NCBI GenBank assembly: GCA_026745465.1
Contig: JACYXH010000216.1
Coordinates: 5,542,001 to 5,606,000 of the forward strand
From: Lota lota
Taxonomy: Eukaryota > Chordata > Actinopteri > Gadiformes > Lotidae
Direction of reading: 5' to 3'
DNA: 64,000 nt
The notes below the pieces were generated by a model. It was not told where the DNA came from. It saw nothing but the letters and a program-made list of their open reading frames with translations, and searched no databases. This document shows positions 43,551 to 62,690 of this stretch, in pieces. The translations under genes and the position numbers were made by a program. Numbering within the stretch: the first letter of the stretch is position 1; every line of letters begins with the position of its first letter.

Positions 43551-46070
43551 ATGGACAGCAGCCACACAACGTTGGGCGCCAATTCGGAATTTCCTAAGAT
43601 GGAAATGACCGCGTCTCCGACCATTTTCCCACGTGTGGGCTACAGTATACTTTCTTTTCTCATGTTCATCAACACAATTGTATCCGTTTTTAATAATACT
43701 CTAGTTATTGCTGTGATGGCGAAGACCCCGTCTATCCTCAGCCCTATGAACGCAATTATCTTAGGTCTTGCCGTGTCAGACCTCATGATCGCCATTTGCG
43801 GTTCGCTAATTGTCACAATTACCAATTACCACGGGTACTTCTTTCTTGGGGACGGAGTCTGTATTTTTCAAGGATTTGCTGTGAATTATTTTGGTAAGTC
43901 TAAAGTTCTGTTTTCTGTGTTGGATTTTTTTTTTCTGATAATGGTTTTGAATAGGAACAAATATGATATGTGGATAGCAAGAGTAGAACATATTTTGAAT
44001 TGTATTCAATTTAATCGGTCACTTTATATACCGTCAGTTTATTATTTAGGGCACTAGCATGGATGTTTAATAAAAACGTGTAATAGTCATGAAACGCCAT
44101 GCCTTTCGATTTTGCACCAGGCGTTTTAGTGGTGCCTCTATGTCATTGTATCCGAGTGGTCAAAAGAGAGCTAGAGGTGGTTCAACGTTTAATCTGCAAC
44201 TAACGTTGCCTTGCTACAGCCATGGTCAAGAGTGCCTCTCCAAAACACGCTGGTGAACAATAATGGGCAACTTTTACTTACCTCTAACCATCGTAATGTC
44301 ATTATAGTGCCCCCACTTAGTGGAGGATGATGATATATTACAACTTGACCACCAAGACGTGAGTTTAAAACTAAGCCATTAAGATGCAATAACAGACTCA
44401 GGAGTTTAGACATCAATTTAGCTTCTTAGCAATCAAACTATTAGATACTCATTTTATAGTTATATATGCCAGGGATTTTTTTTAAATAAAATGTAATCAT
44501 GTAAGTGGCTTTTCATTTATGATTAATGTAACTTCTCTCGCATTTCCCTTCACATTTTTTAGAATAGCCTCTTATTGGAAGATCTTTTTTTTTCTAGATG
44601 GCCAATTTTCCGTTGCAGTACACATTATGGATTCTATCAAAAAGTTAGGTGGACAAAATCCTTTAAATGCCTCTCTTGACTCCATCTCCACGCATTTAAA
44701 GAAAAGAAAACACTTTTACCAAATGTTGTCCAGCCAAAGTGTCGACAATTAATCGTCTACTCAAACTAAATAATCCATAAAGCGTTGCTATATAGCGGTA
44801 TTTTTCGTATTTCCTGACGTTGCACTGCTTCCTCGTAGGTCTGGTGTCTCTCTGCACCCTGGCCCTGCTGGCCTACGAGCGCTACAACGTGGTGTGCAAG
44901 CCCCAGGCGGGCTTCAAGCTCACCATGCAGCACAGCAGACTGGGCCTGCTCTTTGTCTGGGTCTTCTGCTTGTTCTGGGCCGTGGCTCCGCTGCTGGGCT
45001 GGAGCTCGTACGGCCCCGAGGGAGTGCAGACCTCCTGCTCCCTGGGCTGGGAGGAGAGGTCCTGGAGTAACTACAGCTACCTCATCCTGTACACGCTGCT
45101 GTGCTTCATCGGGCCAGTGATCGTCATCATCTACTGCTACACTAAAGTGCTAAATTCCATGAGCAAGGTATAGGTCCCCCTGACTGCTTGAACACACACA
45201 CACTCGGCTTCTACTGCTCCAACCACATCGGTACACCAGCATGGTAGAATGACTTAGAGTCACATACTAAATCTACTGAAATACCACTTACCTTGTGATT
45301 CCTTGAGCTAACTCCAAAACGCTTGGACTATTCTGAGCCTCACTTGTAAATCACTCTGGATTACAGCATATCCTGAACAGAGGCCTTGTCCTCTGTGATA
45401 TATTATTGAGCACGAAGAGGCGTCCTTCAGGTCACTCAGTGTCCTGCGTCCTGTGTCTCCCACCAGCTGAACCGCAGCGTGGAGCTTCAGGGCGGGCGTT
45501 CGAGGATCGAGGAGAACGAGCGAGCCATCCGGATGGTGCTCTCCATGATCACGGCCTTCTTCATCTGCTGGCTCCCCTACACCATTCTGTCCGTGGTGGT
45601 GGTGGTGGTTCCGGACATCCACATCCCCCCGCTGGTCGCCACCATGCCCATGTACTTCGCCAAGACCAGCCCCATCTACAACCCCATGATCTACATCCTG
45701 TCCAACAAGCAGGTAACGCTCAGCGGGGGGGGGCATATGCAGGGACATGTCTCTTTATGTCGCTCAGTAAAAGATAAGAAAAGAAAGAAATGGGTGACTA
45801 GTTTGAGAATAATGAATTCGAGAATTTTGTGGCTCTGCCGGAGGTCCATGTTTGTGTGCTTGCTTCGTTCACCTCTTTACGTGTCTTAACTCCATGCGTG
45901 CGTTTTAGTTCCGTGAAGCTGCCCTGGAGGTGCTGTCGTGCGGCCGCTACATCCCCCTCGGGCCGGCCACCTCCAGCCTGGCCATGACATCTGTGAACTG
46001 CAGGAACACACCGGAACACCACAACAGGAACTCCAGCAAAAGCACGCTCAACAGAGTGCTGCCTGTGTGA
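43551..46070 (+). CDS. tmtops: Teleost multiple-tissue (TMT) opsin
   Basis: A non-visual, light-sensing class A GPCR of the encephalopsin/TMT group, membrane-bound, usually in brain and retina. Four exons: 43551-43893, 44839-45167, 45467-45712, 45909-46070, giving 359 codons plus stop. Seven membrane segments are evident. The retinal-binding Lys is K290 in MYFAKTSPIYNPMIY, which also supplies the NPxxY motif. The DRY equivalent is E128-R129-Y130. The disulfide pair is C104 and C181. The residue equivalent to the vertebrate visual counterion Glu113 is Gln107, while the ancestral counterion Glu181 is kept as E175 (YGPEGVQTSC), so E175 is the likely counterion. GWSSYGPEGVQTSCSL is characteristic of TMT opsins. 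An in-frame ATG at 43503 would add 16 residues. The start at 43551 is preferred because the extra part is hydrophobic and unlike an opsin N-terminus. The exact paralogue is undecided. Confidence 0.92.
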
Positions 46071-46090
46071 CTCCGCCCTCCAGCGAGCAG

Positions 46091-46231
<141 letters not shown>

Positions 46232-46745
46232 TTTTCTGAGTGATGATTTTTTTGGGGTCCATTTTTCATTGTGTGTGTGTAGCATTGTGTGTGTTGGTGT
46301 GTGTGTCTGATACACAAGCATAAAAGCTATGTGTGCCCATGTGGAACAATGATAAAATGCGGAGTGTGAGTGTAGCAATGTATGCCATACTCCACCTAGG
46401 TGACCTTTGCTGGGCTCCTCCAAACACAAGGTTGCAGAGTGGGTGGTGTTGTAATCCAGTTTATTGTAGAAGTTTGTCGATAACTGCGCTAGTGCTCCAT
46501 GTTGCCATGCAGGAGAGCTCTCGCCGAGTGTGTGTGGCGATGGCTGGTTTAACCTGTGCACACTGATTACTCAATGTGCAACAGGTGTGCAGCCTCACCC
46601 GGTCCCAGAGTCCAATCAGATAACCAGGTGAGGCTGCTTAAACCAGCCATCATTCTCACCCACAGTGAGGTAAAGTAGAAAATGACTGGAACCCATTTTG
46701 TCTGAACTGTAGTGCTCATTTATGCATACGTTATATAAATAATTG

Positions 46746-46751
46746 AATAAA
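46746..46751 (+). terminator. tmtops: Candidate opsin polyadenylation signal
   Basis: AATAAA about 680 bp past the opsin stop. It is the first canonical signal I find on the plus strand after the microsatellite. Confidence 0.4.
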
Positions 46752-47842
46752 GATGAAGATAAATGTATCAAATATGTATCGTTAGTTTTAGAACACGGTG
46801 CATTTCAACCCCGCTGATCACATTTAATTGAACTACTTTGTCTTTTGCATCTCTTATACAACCGATCCCTACAGCTTACATTGAGCTGATTCAACATCTT
46901 TCCCTTTAAAAATTAGGGGGCTGTTCATGACAACACCATGTTATAATTACGACAACGATTACCATAATTAGTTGTTGTAATTGTATTTTTTTATATATGC
47001 ATTTACATTTACAATATTAATTTATCCAATGCAACTTAAGTGAGGCTGAGAATAATCAAAACATAGATCACAAATGGAATAGCTACAAAAAAAGATATAG
47101 TGCTGCAGTTTAAAAGAAAGTAAAAAAAACAACAACCACTGCTGAGAGTGCAAATTTGCCAGGAAGCAGAAATACAAGTTTAGTCAAAAAATATGTAGGA
47201 GTAGGTAGGTGTTAGGCATTTGGCTCAAGGATGCCTATAAATAGACCTGATAGGGATCAGACCCAGTACCTCTATAGAGTTTGGTTGAGTTGTACACTTA
47301 CAACTGTTATTTTCATTCATTAATACGATATCAACACACAGTAAATATATAGCTTATACAACTCATTTTGTAAACCTACACAAATCTGTCATTAGTAAAG
47401 GTGTGCAGACACATATGTCAGTATATAGATTATCATAGATTAGCATTTGTCTATAAATAAAAATGAATAAATGACCTTTATCTTGATGTGCTTATATTGA
47501 TCTGGCCATGACTTGAATAATCTCATTTGACATGGCAGCAAGGTACAATACAATCAGAAACGGTGTTTGAATTCAAAAAGGTCTGTTTGCTCTTTTCATG
47601 AAACACCTGGTCAGGCACGGCTAGAGGATGCTCGAGCATGATCTAATCACAGATTTAGTATGGCGCATAAGCCTGCAAAATTCAGGCAAAGAGCATTTCA
47701 CACTTCATCTCAAACAAATAGGATTATACAGTTGCATGGTGTAATCCATGTGGTGCAGCTAATACAAAGATTTGAACCTTTGAATGAGAAGTTCTGCAGG
47801 AGGAACACAAGACATTCGCTGAGCAGCTGTTGCATTAATAAA

Positions 47843-47877
47843 CACACACACACACACGCAAGCACACATGCACACAT

Positions 47878-47929
<52 letters not shown>

Positions 47930-47939
47930 ACACACAGAC
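47843..47939. repeat. CA-rich microsatellite
   Basis: A CA run with ATGC interruptions at about 47866-47880. Frames across it on both strands are low-complexity. Confidence 0.9.
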
Positions 47940-48443
47940 ACATGCTTTTTCCAATTCCAGATCCATCTTAATGACTGAAAACCTTTGTCCCGTTCAGGTG
48001 AACAGGGTTGGACTGCATTGCGTCTGGGGATCCTGAAATCTCAACAAACAGGAGATTTAAACAAAGAGCAGCTCTGCAGAAAATACAAAGCCCACAGTAG
48101 TGACATAACTTTTCAATTATCCAGTCTTCTTGATTTGTTTTTTTGTGTGTGGTCGCCTCTGCTGTGATTACCCAAGCTAAGTGCTAATGAACGCTAGGAA
48201 CAGTGGAACAGTGAGGGGCTCCCAGGGGACCTGAGATGAGGGATGTTAATGAAAAAGGAGGACGCTAAGGCGTCACTCATGTCGCACGGCTGCAGCCTTT
48301 TTTAATTTCAACATTCTTCACCCATCGCTCCGACGATCAATTGCCTTCAAGGGATGGAGACCTAAGTCACACCTTGCATTCAATCTCAGAAGAACTAAAG
48401 TTAGAACCATAAAGAATAAATAAATAAAGAGATACGGGCTCCG

Positions 48444-50472
48444 ATGCCTTTGCCCCTGGAGATGAGAAGCGATTTTGCGAGGGGATCTGGGAACAACAGC
48501 ACAGTTTGGCAGAAGTACGTTGATATCACTTTTCTCATGGCCAACTGCATTATTCTGCTGGGCACCTCTATTGTGGGCATCGGAGCCAACATTTTCGTGA
48601 CATGGGCGGTGTACCACCAGAAGTCCCTGCGGACTTGGAATAACGCACTCCTGGTGAACCTGGCTGTGATCGACTTCCTCCGCTGTGCCGTTGACTGCCC
48701 CATCATCCTGGTCATCGTGCTGACCGTTCACCAGCGGGGCCAGGCGGACGGAGTCATCTGCAATTTACAAATGGCCTCCTTCTCCTTCAGCTGCTGCATC
48801 CAGCTGGTGACCCTGGCCTGTATCAGCGCCGAACGTTATCAGGCTATCGCGCACCCATTCAAGATCACTGAGCGCAAAAGACGGATTGTCATCTTCATAC
48901 CCCTCACGTGGACCTTTGCCATTGTGATGGCGGCTGTCTGTGTGACATTTGTGAAGGACTCGCCGGTGTATGTCAAATGCCAAGGGTCGAGGTTCAAGTC
49001 CATATACAACGACACCTTTGGACTGTACGTATTGATCCCACTGTGGACCGCCTGCTTTGCTCTGATCATTGTGTTCTACGCAAGCATATTTGCAATCGTG
49101 ACAGCGCACAGTCGGAAGATATTTGACAAGGGTGTCAATCCTGTTCCGAAAGTAGACAAAAAAGAAAATGTGACTGAAGTGAAAAAAGCTGACACAATGC
49201 CAATAACTCAGATGGACAAGAAGCAAATGACTGTGGAAAGCGTTGGTCAGGTAGAAAAGGTTGAACATTGTAAATCAACGATATCTATTATGGACCCTAC
49301 AGGTGCTCCCCAGAAGCTGACAGAGACTGTGAGTGTGTTAAAAGCTCCCCATCACAATGAGAAAGTTGCTGAGCCTACAACGGAAACAGACAAACCATCT
49401 GATGAAAAGCTCCAAAAACAGCCAAAGCTAACCCCTAAAGATGCCAAGGGTGACTACGGTGGCTGCAAAACTACGACCAAAGTACAAGTTGTGGAAACGG
49501 TGTCCTCTAAGATGGAGAAAACGACTCCCCTTGTTGCACATCCTGTCATTCATGTCCAGGAGCAGTTGTCCAGCAGGGATACAGAGGCACACCAAGGCAC
49601 TGACAAAGTGCCAGGCAAGGGGCAAGACAAAATCCAAATCCAAGAGTCCAAATCTCCAGCACCGGTGCCTGTTGCTCCCAAGGGGCCGGTGCTGCCCGGC
49701 CCATGTGAGTTCCCCTCTAAGGAGCCTGGGGTACCAGAGGAACCCACGGTTCTGCCTCTGCTGATTGACCTGGAGCAGGGGAAGATCAACGACGAGGTGG
49801 TAGCGGTGGTGGGTCTCCCTGCGGCCGACACCGTAGACAACCAGGACCTGTGCATGGTTTCTATAGCCAGAATCCCAGCCCCCGATGCGGCGGCGGCGGG
49901 GGAGAGTGAAGCGGTCACCGGCGCGGTCTGCATGATGCCATCCAAGGCCAGCAAAGACAGAGGCAACAAGAAGAAGGAGAGCAAGCTGGCCAAGCGCTCA
50001 GGCTACATCATCCTCACCTTCCTCTTGTTCTGGCTGCCCCTGATCACCACCATCCTGGTGAACGTCCTGGTGTTCCACCACAGTGATACAGAGGTGAGTG
50101 TGCGGACACTGCATAGGCTTCAGTGTATAGGGCTTATTACGGTATGTTGCTCACCATCTCCTTAGGAATAGAAGTCTCTCAAAGAAATATGCTCCAAAAT
50201 AGCAGAGGAAATCATGTCAGCTAGAACAAATGCAATAAAGAACAAATTAGTTCATTTGTTAGAATGTCATAATAATGTACTCCACTAATCCTGCATTGTT
50301 ATTCTCTGGTCTTCAGATGGCAATCATTCAAGATGTGGAAATCCTCTTCATCTCGATTGCCTGCATGACATCGCTTACTGACCCTATAATATATGCAGCC
50401 GTGAACCCCCAGTTCAGAACAGAGTTTTATAGGCTGCGGAATAAACTGAAATCCCTGTGGAAGAAGAGATGA
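48444..50472 (+). CDS. Orphan class A GPCR with very long third intracellular loop
   Basis: A rhodopsin-family receptor I cannot name. Two exons, 48444-50093 and 50317-50472, give 601 codons plus stop; the single phase-0 intron falls just before TM7. Visible hallmarks: N-glycosylation site NNST (17-20), TM1 with GANIF, TM2 LAVID (Asp77), a Cys106-Cys179 disulfide pair, E130-R131-Y132 ending TM3, Trp156 in TM4, Pro199 in TM5, FWLP in TM6 and DPIIY as the NPxxY equivalent. Position 3.32 is Phe, not Asp, so an aminergic receptor is unlikely. Loop three runs from about residue 222 to 518, roughly 297 residues, Lys/Glu/Pro/Val-rich and looking disordered. The C-tail is only about 25 residues and basic. 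ATG 48462 (Met7) is an alternative start. Intact hallmarks and the long frame argue for an active gene. The ligand is unknown. Confidence 0.85.
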
Positions 50473-52557
50473 CACAAAGACAAAAAAACAAACAATATTG
50501 GACAGCAATTGTGGAATACCTTTCTTGCACATAGGAACATATTGCACAATAATTGATGAACTGCCATTGTCAGGACAATACCGCACCATCGCAGAACCTA
50601 TGTCAGCCAAGATCTCAAGAGGTGGGAAAAGAGAGGCAGAGGTGTTCTGCTCACTCATCAATAAACACTATGCAGAGGTGACGCCCGCTGTGAGACAGGG
50701 AAATAATAAACGGGTGGGGGGGGGTGGGGGGGACGACAACTCAACACCCAGGCTTCAAGACAACAATCACCTGCCTGGCACTCTCTCGCGGGACCCCAGA
50801 TCCGCGACCCACTGCTGTGCTAACTCAGGTCTCCACATGTCGTCCTGCTCTCTGGCTTTATCAGTGTTGTCAGCGCACCTGGGCTCTCTGTTGTTCGAGA
50901 GATCCATTCAAATAGGAGTGCATGACGACGATGGATTTCATTAAGGGATTGATTTAGCTGGTGGGGGAAAAAAACTTTAAAACAAAAAAATGCAAAGACA
51001 CAGACATGACAGACATGGTTTGATTGGGTACATCAGTAGAGCTCGTTTTTATTCCATCCACTGCACCAAATGCACATTTGACATCTCCTGTATTCTCACA
51101 ATGTAATCCATAACAAAATCCTAAATGTTTTAGAATTCACATCATAGAACACCGGCCTAATTGTGTTTACTCCTTTTTTTGTTTAGTTTTTTTTTTCAAC
51201 TGACAAACCTCCAATAGGAAGCAGACATCTTAATTTCATAGAACAAAATTCCGCAATGACAGCATGCAAGTCCTTAATTCAACCAACAGACAGAATTAGA
51301 ATGTATTATAACTGTTAACTAAATCTAGAAACCAGAGTAGCTTACCTTAAGGGTGGTTGATAATGATTTCAATGAAATATATACAGTATGTATGCAAAAT
51401 ATACAAAATGGGATTTTAACACATTGAAATCCACCAAGAATCACTTTTTAACATATGATTCACCAATGCAGTTGTACCTAACAAAAACTGATTCCGACAC
51501 TAACTTTAAAATATATTTTGCTTCCACATCTAAAGCGTATGTTGATAGTTTGGTTTCCATTAATTCTGTGTTAATTATATCATTTCACTTCTAGCTTGTG
51601 ACAGAAAAGTATATAATCCTCTTTATTTGTTTTTGAGTATCAGTTACTATTAATAAGAGTGGCTTTGACATAGATCTACATCCGGATGCCATGTATGAAA
51701 GCTAAAACATAGTCATTTGCACATTTCACAAACATCTCAGAATGCGCAATATTATTTTACTCATCAGGCGATGACATCAATCAGTTAATGGATATTCACA
51801 ATGATTTTCCATTTTAAGTGGATGCTACTGAATTAACAACAGTGCAGGGGATATTAAAAACCCATTAATTAAGGATATTTTTTTATTAAAACAAACTGTT
51901 TTAGAATAATGTGGAATGTGAAGTGGGGGAAAACAGTGTAGCTAGATTCGAGTTTTTATATTCACATGGATGGTTTTCATGAATAAATGTGTGCTTTTGC
52001 ATTTAGAGGCAACCAGGAATGAGTTAAATTTTTTTTTTTACATCCACATTTCCTCTGTTTAAATTTTAAGAGAGACGACACACAGACGACTACAAATATT
52101 AAAAAAAATAAAGTTCTGTTGTTTTGTTTTTTTTCCGGAGCATTTCTTAGGCAAACATCGTTAACCAAATGATCCCAACATTTTCCGCCACTCTGCTGTG
52201 CTTGAGGGGGTGCAAGATACAAGGGTCCCTTTTTATGCTTGTTTGTTCCACGACGGTCGTCCACATCATTCTTTACATCATGCAGAGTTCTCAACATCAG
52301 ATAATAGCACTACTTCCCGATCTCCTCTAATCCGATCAGAATCCCTCTCTAGATTATGGCAGGATGAGGCTCGGCAGCGGTGTGCCTTTAGCCGTGTGTG
52401 CGTGTGTGAGGTCTGGTTCATCCGCGCCAGACCTCAGAGAGTTAGTTAGCTTACCACCGCATGTTGTGGGGGGGGGGAGAGAGGGTGAGGTGGGGAGGAG
52501 GGGGGAGGGGTGGAGTGCGGAGGGGGAGAGGAGTGTGGGATGGGGGAGGCGTGACAT
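50473..52557. other. Convergent 3' UTRs of the GPCR and the Kv4 gene
   Basis: The GPCR (plus) and Kv4 (minus) genes end toward each other. Plus-strand AATAAA candidates for the GPCR are at 50660-50665 and 50705-50710. A minus-strand AATAAA at 51048-51053 could end the Kv4 message, giving a 3' UTR of about 1.5 kb. A purine-rich G-run tract occupies 52468-52550, next to the Kv4 stop. No additional gene is seen. Confidence 0.55.
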
Positions 52558-58841
<6,284 letters not shown>

Positions 58842-59890
58842 CTGAAACACACAGCACACAGACACCAGAGGTGAGTCACTGTGGAGAAAAACACACAACA
58901 AAAGTCACATATAGTTAGAGAACACCATGCCCCCCCCCCCCCCCCCCCCACCCCCCCCCCCCCCCCATCTGGTACGTCCTCCCCAAACAGATATGTGACT
59001 CTACCTACCTCCTCCCCTTTAAAGGATCACTAGGGAACACAGCTTTTTTAAATAACTTTTAAAGGCGAACTGAACCCTCTGACCCGACTTTCAAAAGGTT
59101 TTTCAGGCTTTTTTCCCCCTAAGGGGCAGGGGTGCTCTGTGAACTATTCAGTTTCAATAAGCGGGAGGACTAGTGTGTCGCATCAATGCATGATCAGCAG
59201 TTGACCAGAGGGTCACCGTATCGTCCAATCACATCCAATATAGGTCAAATCACAGTGTTTGACCTATAAGGAGTCATCGAATGTAAACCAGTCTACAAGT
59301 GGTGTTGGGGTTCGGCTTTCCTTTAACAATCTCCTCACCTCTTTCTGCCTCATAATCTGTACGCTTTTAAATGTTTTAATGGGACTTTTTATTTACAGTT
59401 GCTGGGTTTCACTTTACGTCTTATTATGTGTCTTTGAGTATTCACACACTATATAAATAACATGTATTAGTATCAGGCTAGTACAAGTACAAAAGACAAA
59501 GAACAAAATATGTTTTTGTCACCCACTATTCCTGAAATAGTTGCGCCAACACAGAGTCAATTTGTGGCTTGAAATCTTGACACTTTGCTGCAAACTAGTG
59601 TAATAGAAAGTGGATAACACACACTGGAACCAGCCACAGAGTCGTCTTCATATTCCTACTTTAAGCACACCACCACTACCACTACCAGCACCTCCATAAT
59701 AAGGCATCCTCTTTTTAAAACCATGTTTCACATATAATTGCCCACCTGCTGATGCTGGCTAATGCCTTCGTAGGTCGGTGCCAACACACTACACATCCCT
59801 GCCGACCTGCCTCAACTAAACAGCTGGTGAAAGACACAGTGAGAGTGTGTCATGTCGGGTGACAGCCAAGCGAAGAGAGACACCGCAATG

Positions 59891-59891
<1 letters not shown>

Positions 59892-59927
<36 letters not shown>

Positions 59928-60099
59928 ATCTCTCTCTCTCTCATAAGCACACATACACATATAGACACATACTCACTCTCTCTCTCTCTCTCTCTCTCTC
60001 AAACACACACACACACATGCGTGCACACACGCGCACACACACACACGTACACGCACATACACACACATATACACAAACGTACACACACGTATACACACG

Positions 60100-60134
<35 letters not shown>
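59892..60134. repeat. CA/CT compound microsatellite
   Basis: CA runs with TC and ACGTAC interruptions, followed 105 bp later by an AT run (60241-60264). Confidence 0.9.
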
Positions 60135-60136
<2 letters not shown>

Positions 60137-61839
60137 GAAAGGTTGTTTCTAAAGTATGGTGGAAGACCTTGAGAAGCCTCTGCTGTGATCTGTTGGGTTT
60201 TGTTTACGTTGTTTAATATCCACAATGTTCTTTTCATTTCATATATATATATATATATATATATTAATTAAAGTTACTGAAAACCAGGGCTTATCGACTT
60301 GTTTTCTTTTCATTGTTACACTAGCAGAGTGCAGTGCCACATTTATAATCTGTAAAGTTCTGAGAGATCAGGGTTGTATGTGAAGAGAACGCATATTTGT
60401 TTCAGAATCGATCCATTATACAGAGCATCCTGCACATCGTCTTTAGTTAGGCATAGCTGTCTATGTAATACCCAATATTGATACCCATTTTTATCCAGCA
60501 CAGTTCTGAGCTACAGTAATAGTGATAGGCAGCCCTAAAGTAATGCAACTTAGGCTAGTAAACATTTACTTTTACAAGACTTGCACATTTTCCGCACGTT
60601 TCAGCATTAAACAAAACATAGATGCTGGGAATCATTTAAAGTCATATTGTTAGTATTGAAAATATTGTGCTAATTTATCAAACATATCCTACATGTAGGC
60701 CCATGCAGGGGGGGAAAAACCCTTAGCCAACATGTTACGCTAGATGGTACTGGATTCCAAAGTAACATCGAATGAGCTTGAAGACCAGTGCTAGCCGTGC
60801 GTTTTCCCGCCTGTTTTTCTTAGCGTTCGACTACAGTAGCTACGGTTGACCAGCAAGCCAAACAGGTTTGCAGGTGTGGCTATGAATGATTGCGACCCTA
60901 ATGCGCTAATGACCTAAAGGGACCATTACCTCTGTGGAGCAAGATGAATGCAGGTATGAAAGCGCATCGGCATTGCTCAGTGGTTGTGACAGCCACGTGT
61001 CTCTCCGGCTAGGCAGGCTAATGTGAATGTATCCCTACACGGGAGGTTGGCTATTTCATAAATGAAGTTGTCTAATGCCTGTGGCCGTCTTGCCAGAGCC
61101 ATTAGCCTTCGGTTTCCATCACACTGGACTCAACAGTAAGGGATCTTTTTTTTTATCACCCCAACGCTTTGGACAGCGTGGATGTAAAAGTGGACATTTT
61201 AATGTCCCGCTTGATGAGGCTTCATGTACAACAGTTTGCTTTTGAGTTGAGCGATCTCACGCAGATGTCATTAGTTTTACAGTTCATTACAGGTCAAGTC
61301 GTTTTCCCGTGTAATCACCGACGGAGCTCGACAGCGGTCGTCCAATACAGATTGGGGAGTAATCTCCAGAGTCTGCGTAAAGGATCCACACACACACACA
61401 CACCAAAAATATACCAAGAATACACCAGTGCGCTCTGACCATAGCGGCGTTCTCCAATGAGAATCGAAGAAAAACAGAAGTTAGTTGGTCCGAACAAAAT
61501 CAAAAAAGCATGAATCCATCGTGGATTCAGAAGAAATGTCTAATCGTGATGGATTGTTCATAAAGGAGAAGCTTCGGATGATGTTGGAGAGCCGAACGGA
61601 ACGGCGGCTCCAAATCAAAGCAATGTTCTTTCTTTGTTCTCTTTGTTTCTGATTACCAGGTATCAAGGTTCTGCCTGCCCGAGGTGACGTGGGTGAGGCA
61701 TGAAGATGGATGACCAGATTCGTATCCAGCCAGCAGAGGAGGAAGAGAAGTGTCGGGATGACTGAGTATCAATTCCCCAGTTCCACCCACCTGAAACCAT
61801 GCTGTGCTCATACTAGCAATGCTACAGAAAATACAAATT

Positions 61840-61850
61840 ATATATATATA

Positions 61851-61920
<70 letters not shown>
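61840..61920. repeat. (AT)n microsatellite
   Basis: TATATA runs with one TTTATTT interruption near 61883, so the tract is nearly self-complementary and can form cruciform or hairpin structures. Confidence 0.92.
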
Positions 61921-61924
<4 letters not shown>

Positions 61925-62249
61925 ATAAATGCAGCATTCTTTTGAATCTGCAGAGAGCCGCAGTGAAAACACCATTTCAGATGAAAGCTGCCATTGTGAC
62001 GGAGGGGAAACTTTGGCGCATGACAGGGAGTGAAGGAGAAATGGCGGAGATTAAGGAAGGGGACGATGGCCTTATGCGAGGGGGTCTGTGGAACCCCGAA
62101 TTGGCGGAATAAATGTCTCTTCACGGGCGTGGATAATAACGCAATCAAACATTTATGAATCCCCGTGGCAACTGGTGGGTCTGACCTTAAAAAGAGCCAT
62201 TACCATTCCAACAGAGCATTCTGTGGAAGACGTATCATAACATGACCCC

Positions 62250-62265
62250 AGTGCCTCTCACACAC

Positions 62266-62296
<31 letters not shown>

Positions 62297-62431
62297 CAGG
62301 TACACACACATACACACACAAACAGCCGTGCATTCTCCATTAACACTCATGCGCTAGCGCTAGCACACACAGACAAATGCGAACACCCAAATAAAGTAGC
62401 CCACTCACAATAGTTATAGTACTTTGGCAGA

Positions 62432-62471
<40 letters not shown>

Positions 62472-62690
62472 CTCACAAACACTCTCACTCTCCCACACAC
62501 ATCCTCCCACACACACTCACACACACACACACAGGCATGATGAGACACATTCGATCACTTGATCACTCAATCAAACATACACACACACATTCACAAGCAC
62601 TTGAACACACACAGCTACACACAGACACACACACAGGCACACACACATACACACATTTACAAGGAGCACATACAACCACACATAGGCACG
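62250..62690. repeat. CA-rich degenerate microsatellite block
   Basis: Several CA runs separated by short unique sequence, over about 440 bp of the Kv4 first intron. Confidence 0.85.

Noticed and set aside
44519..44752. 77-residue frame between opsin exons
   Set aside because: It is in the first opsin intron, AT-rich, with no splice signals or opsin similarity.
48765..49268. 167-residue frame antisense to the GPCR
   Set aside because: Shadow of the well-supported GPCR on the opposite strand.
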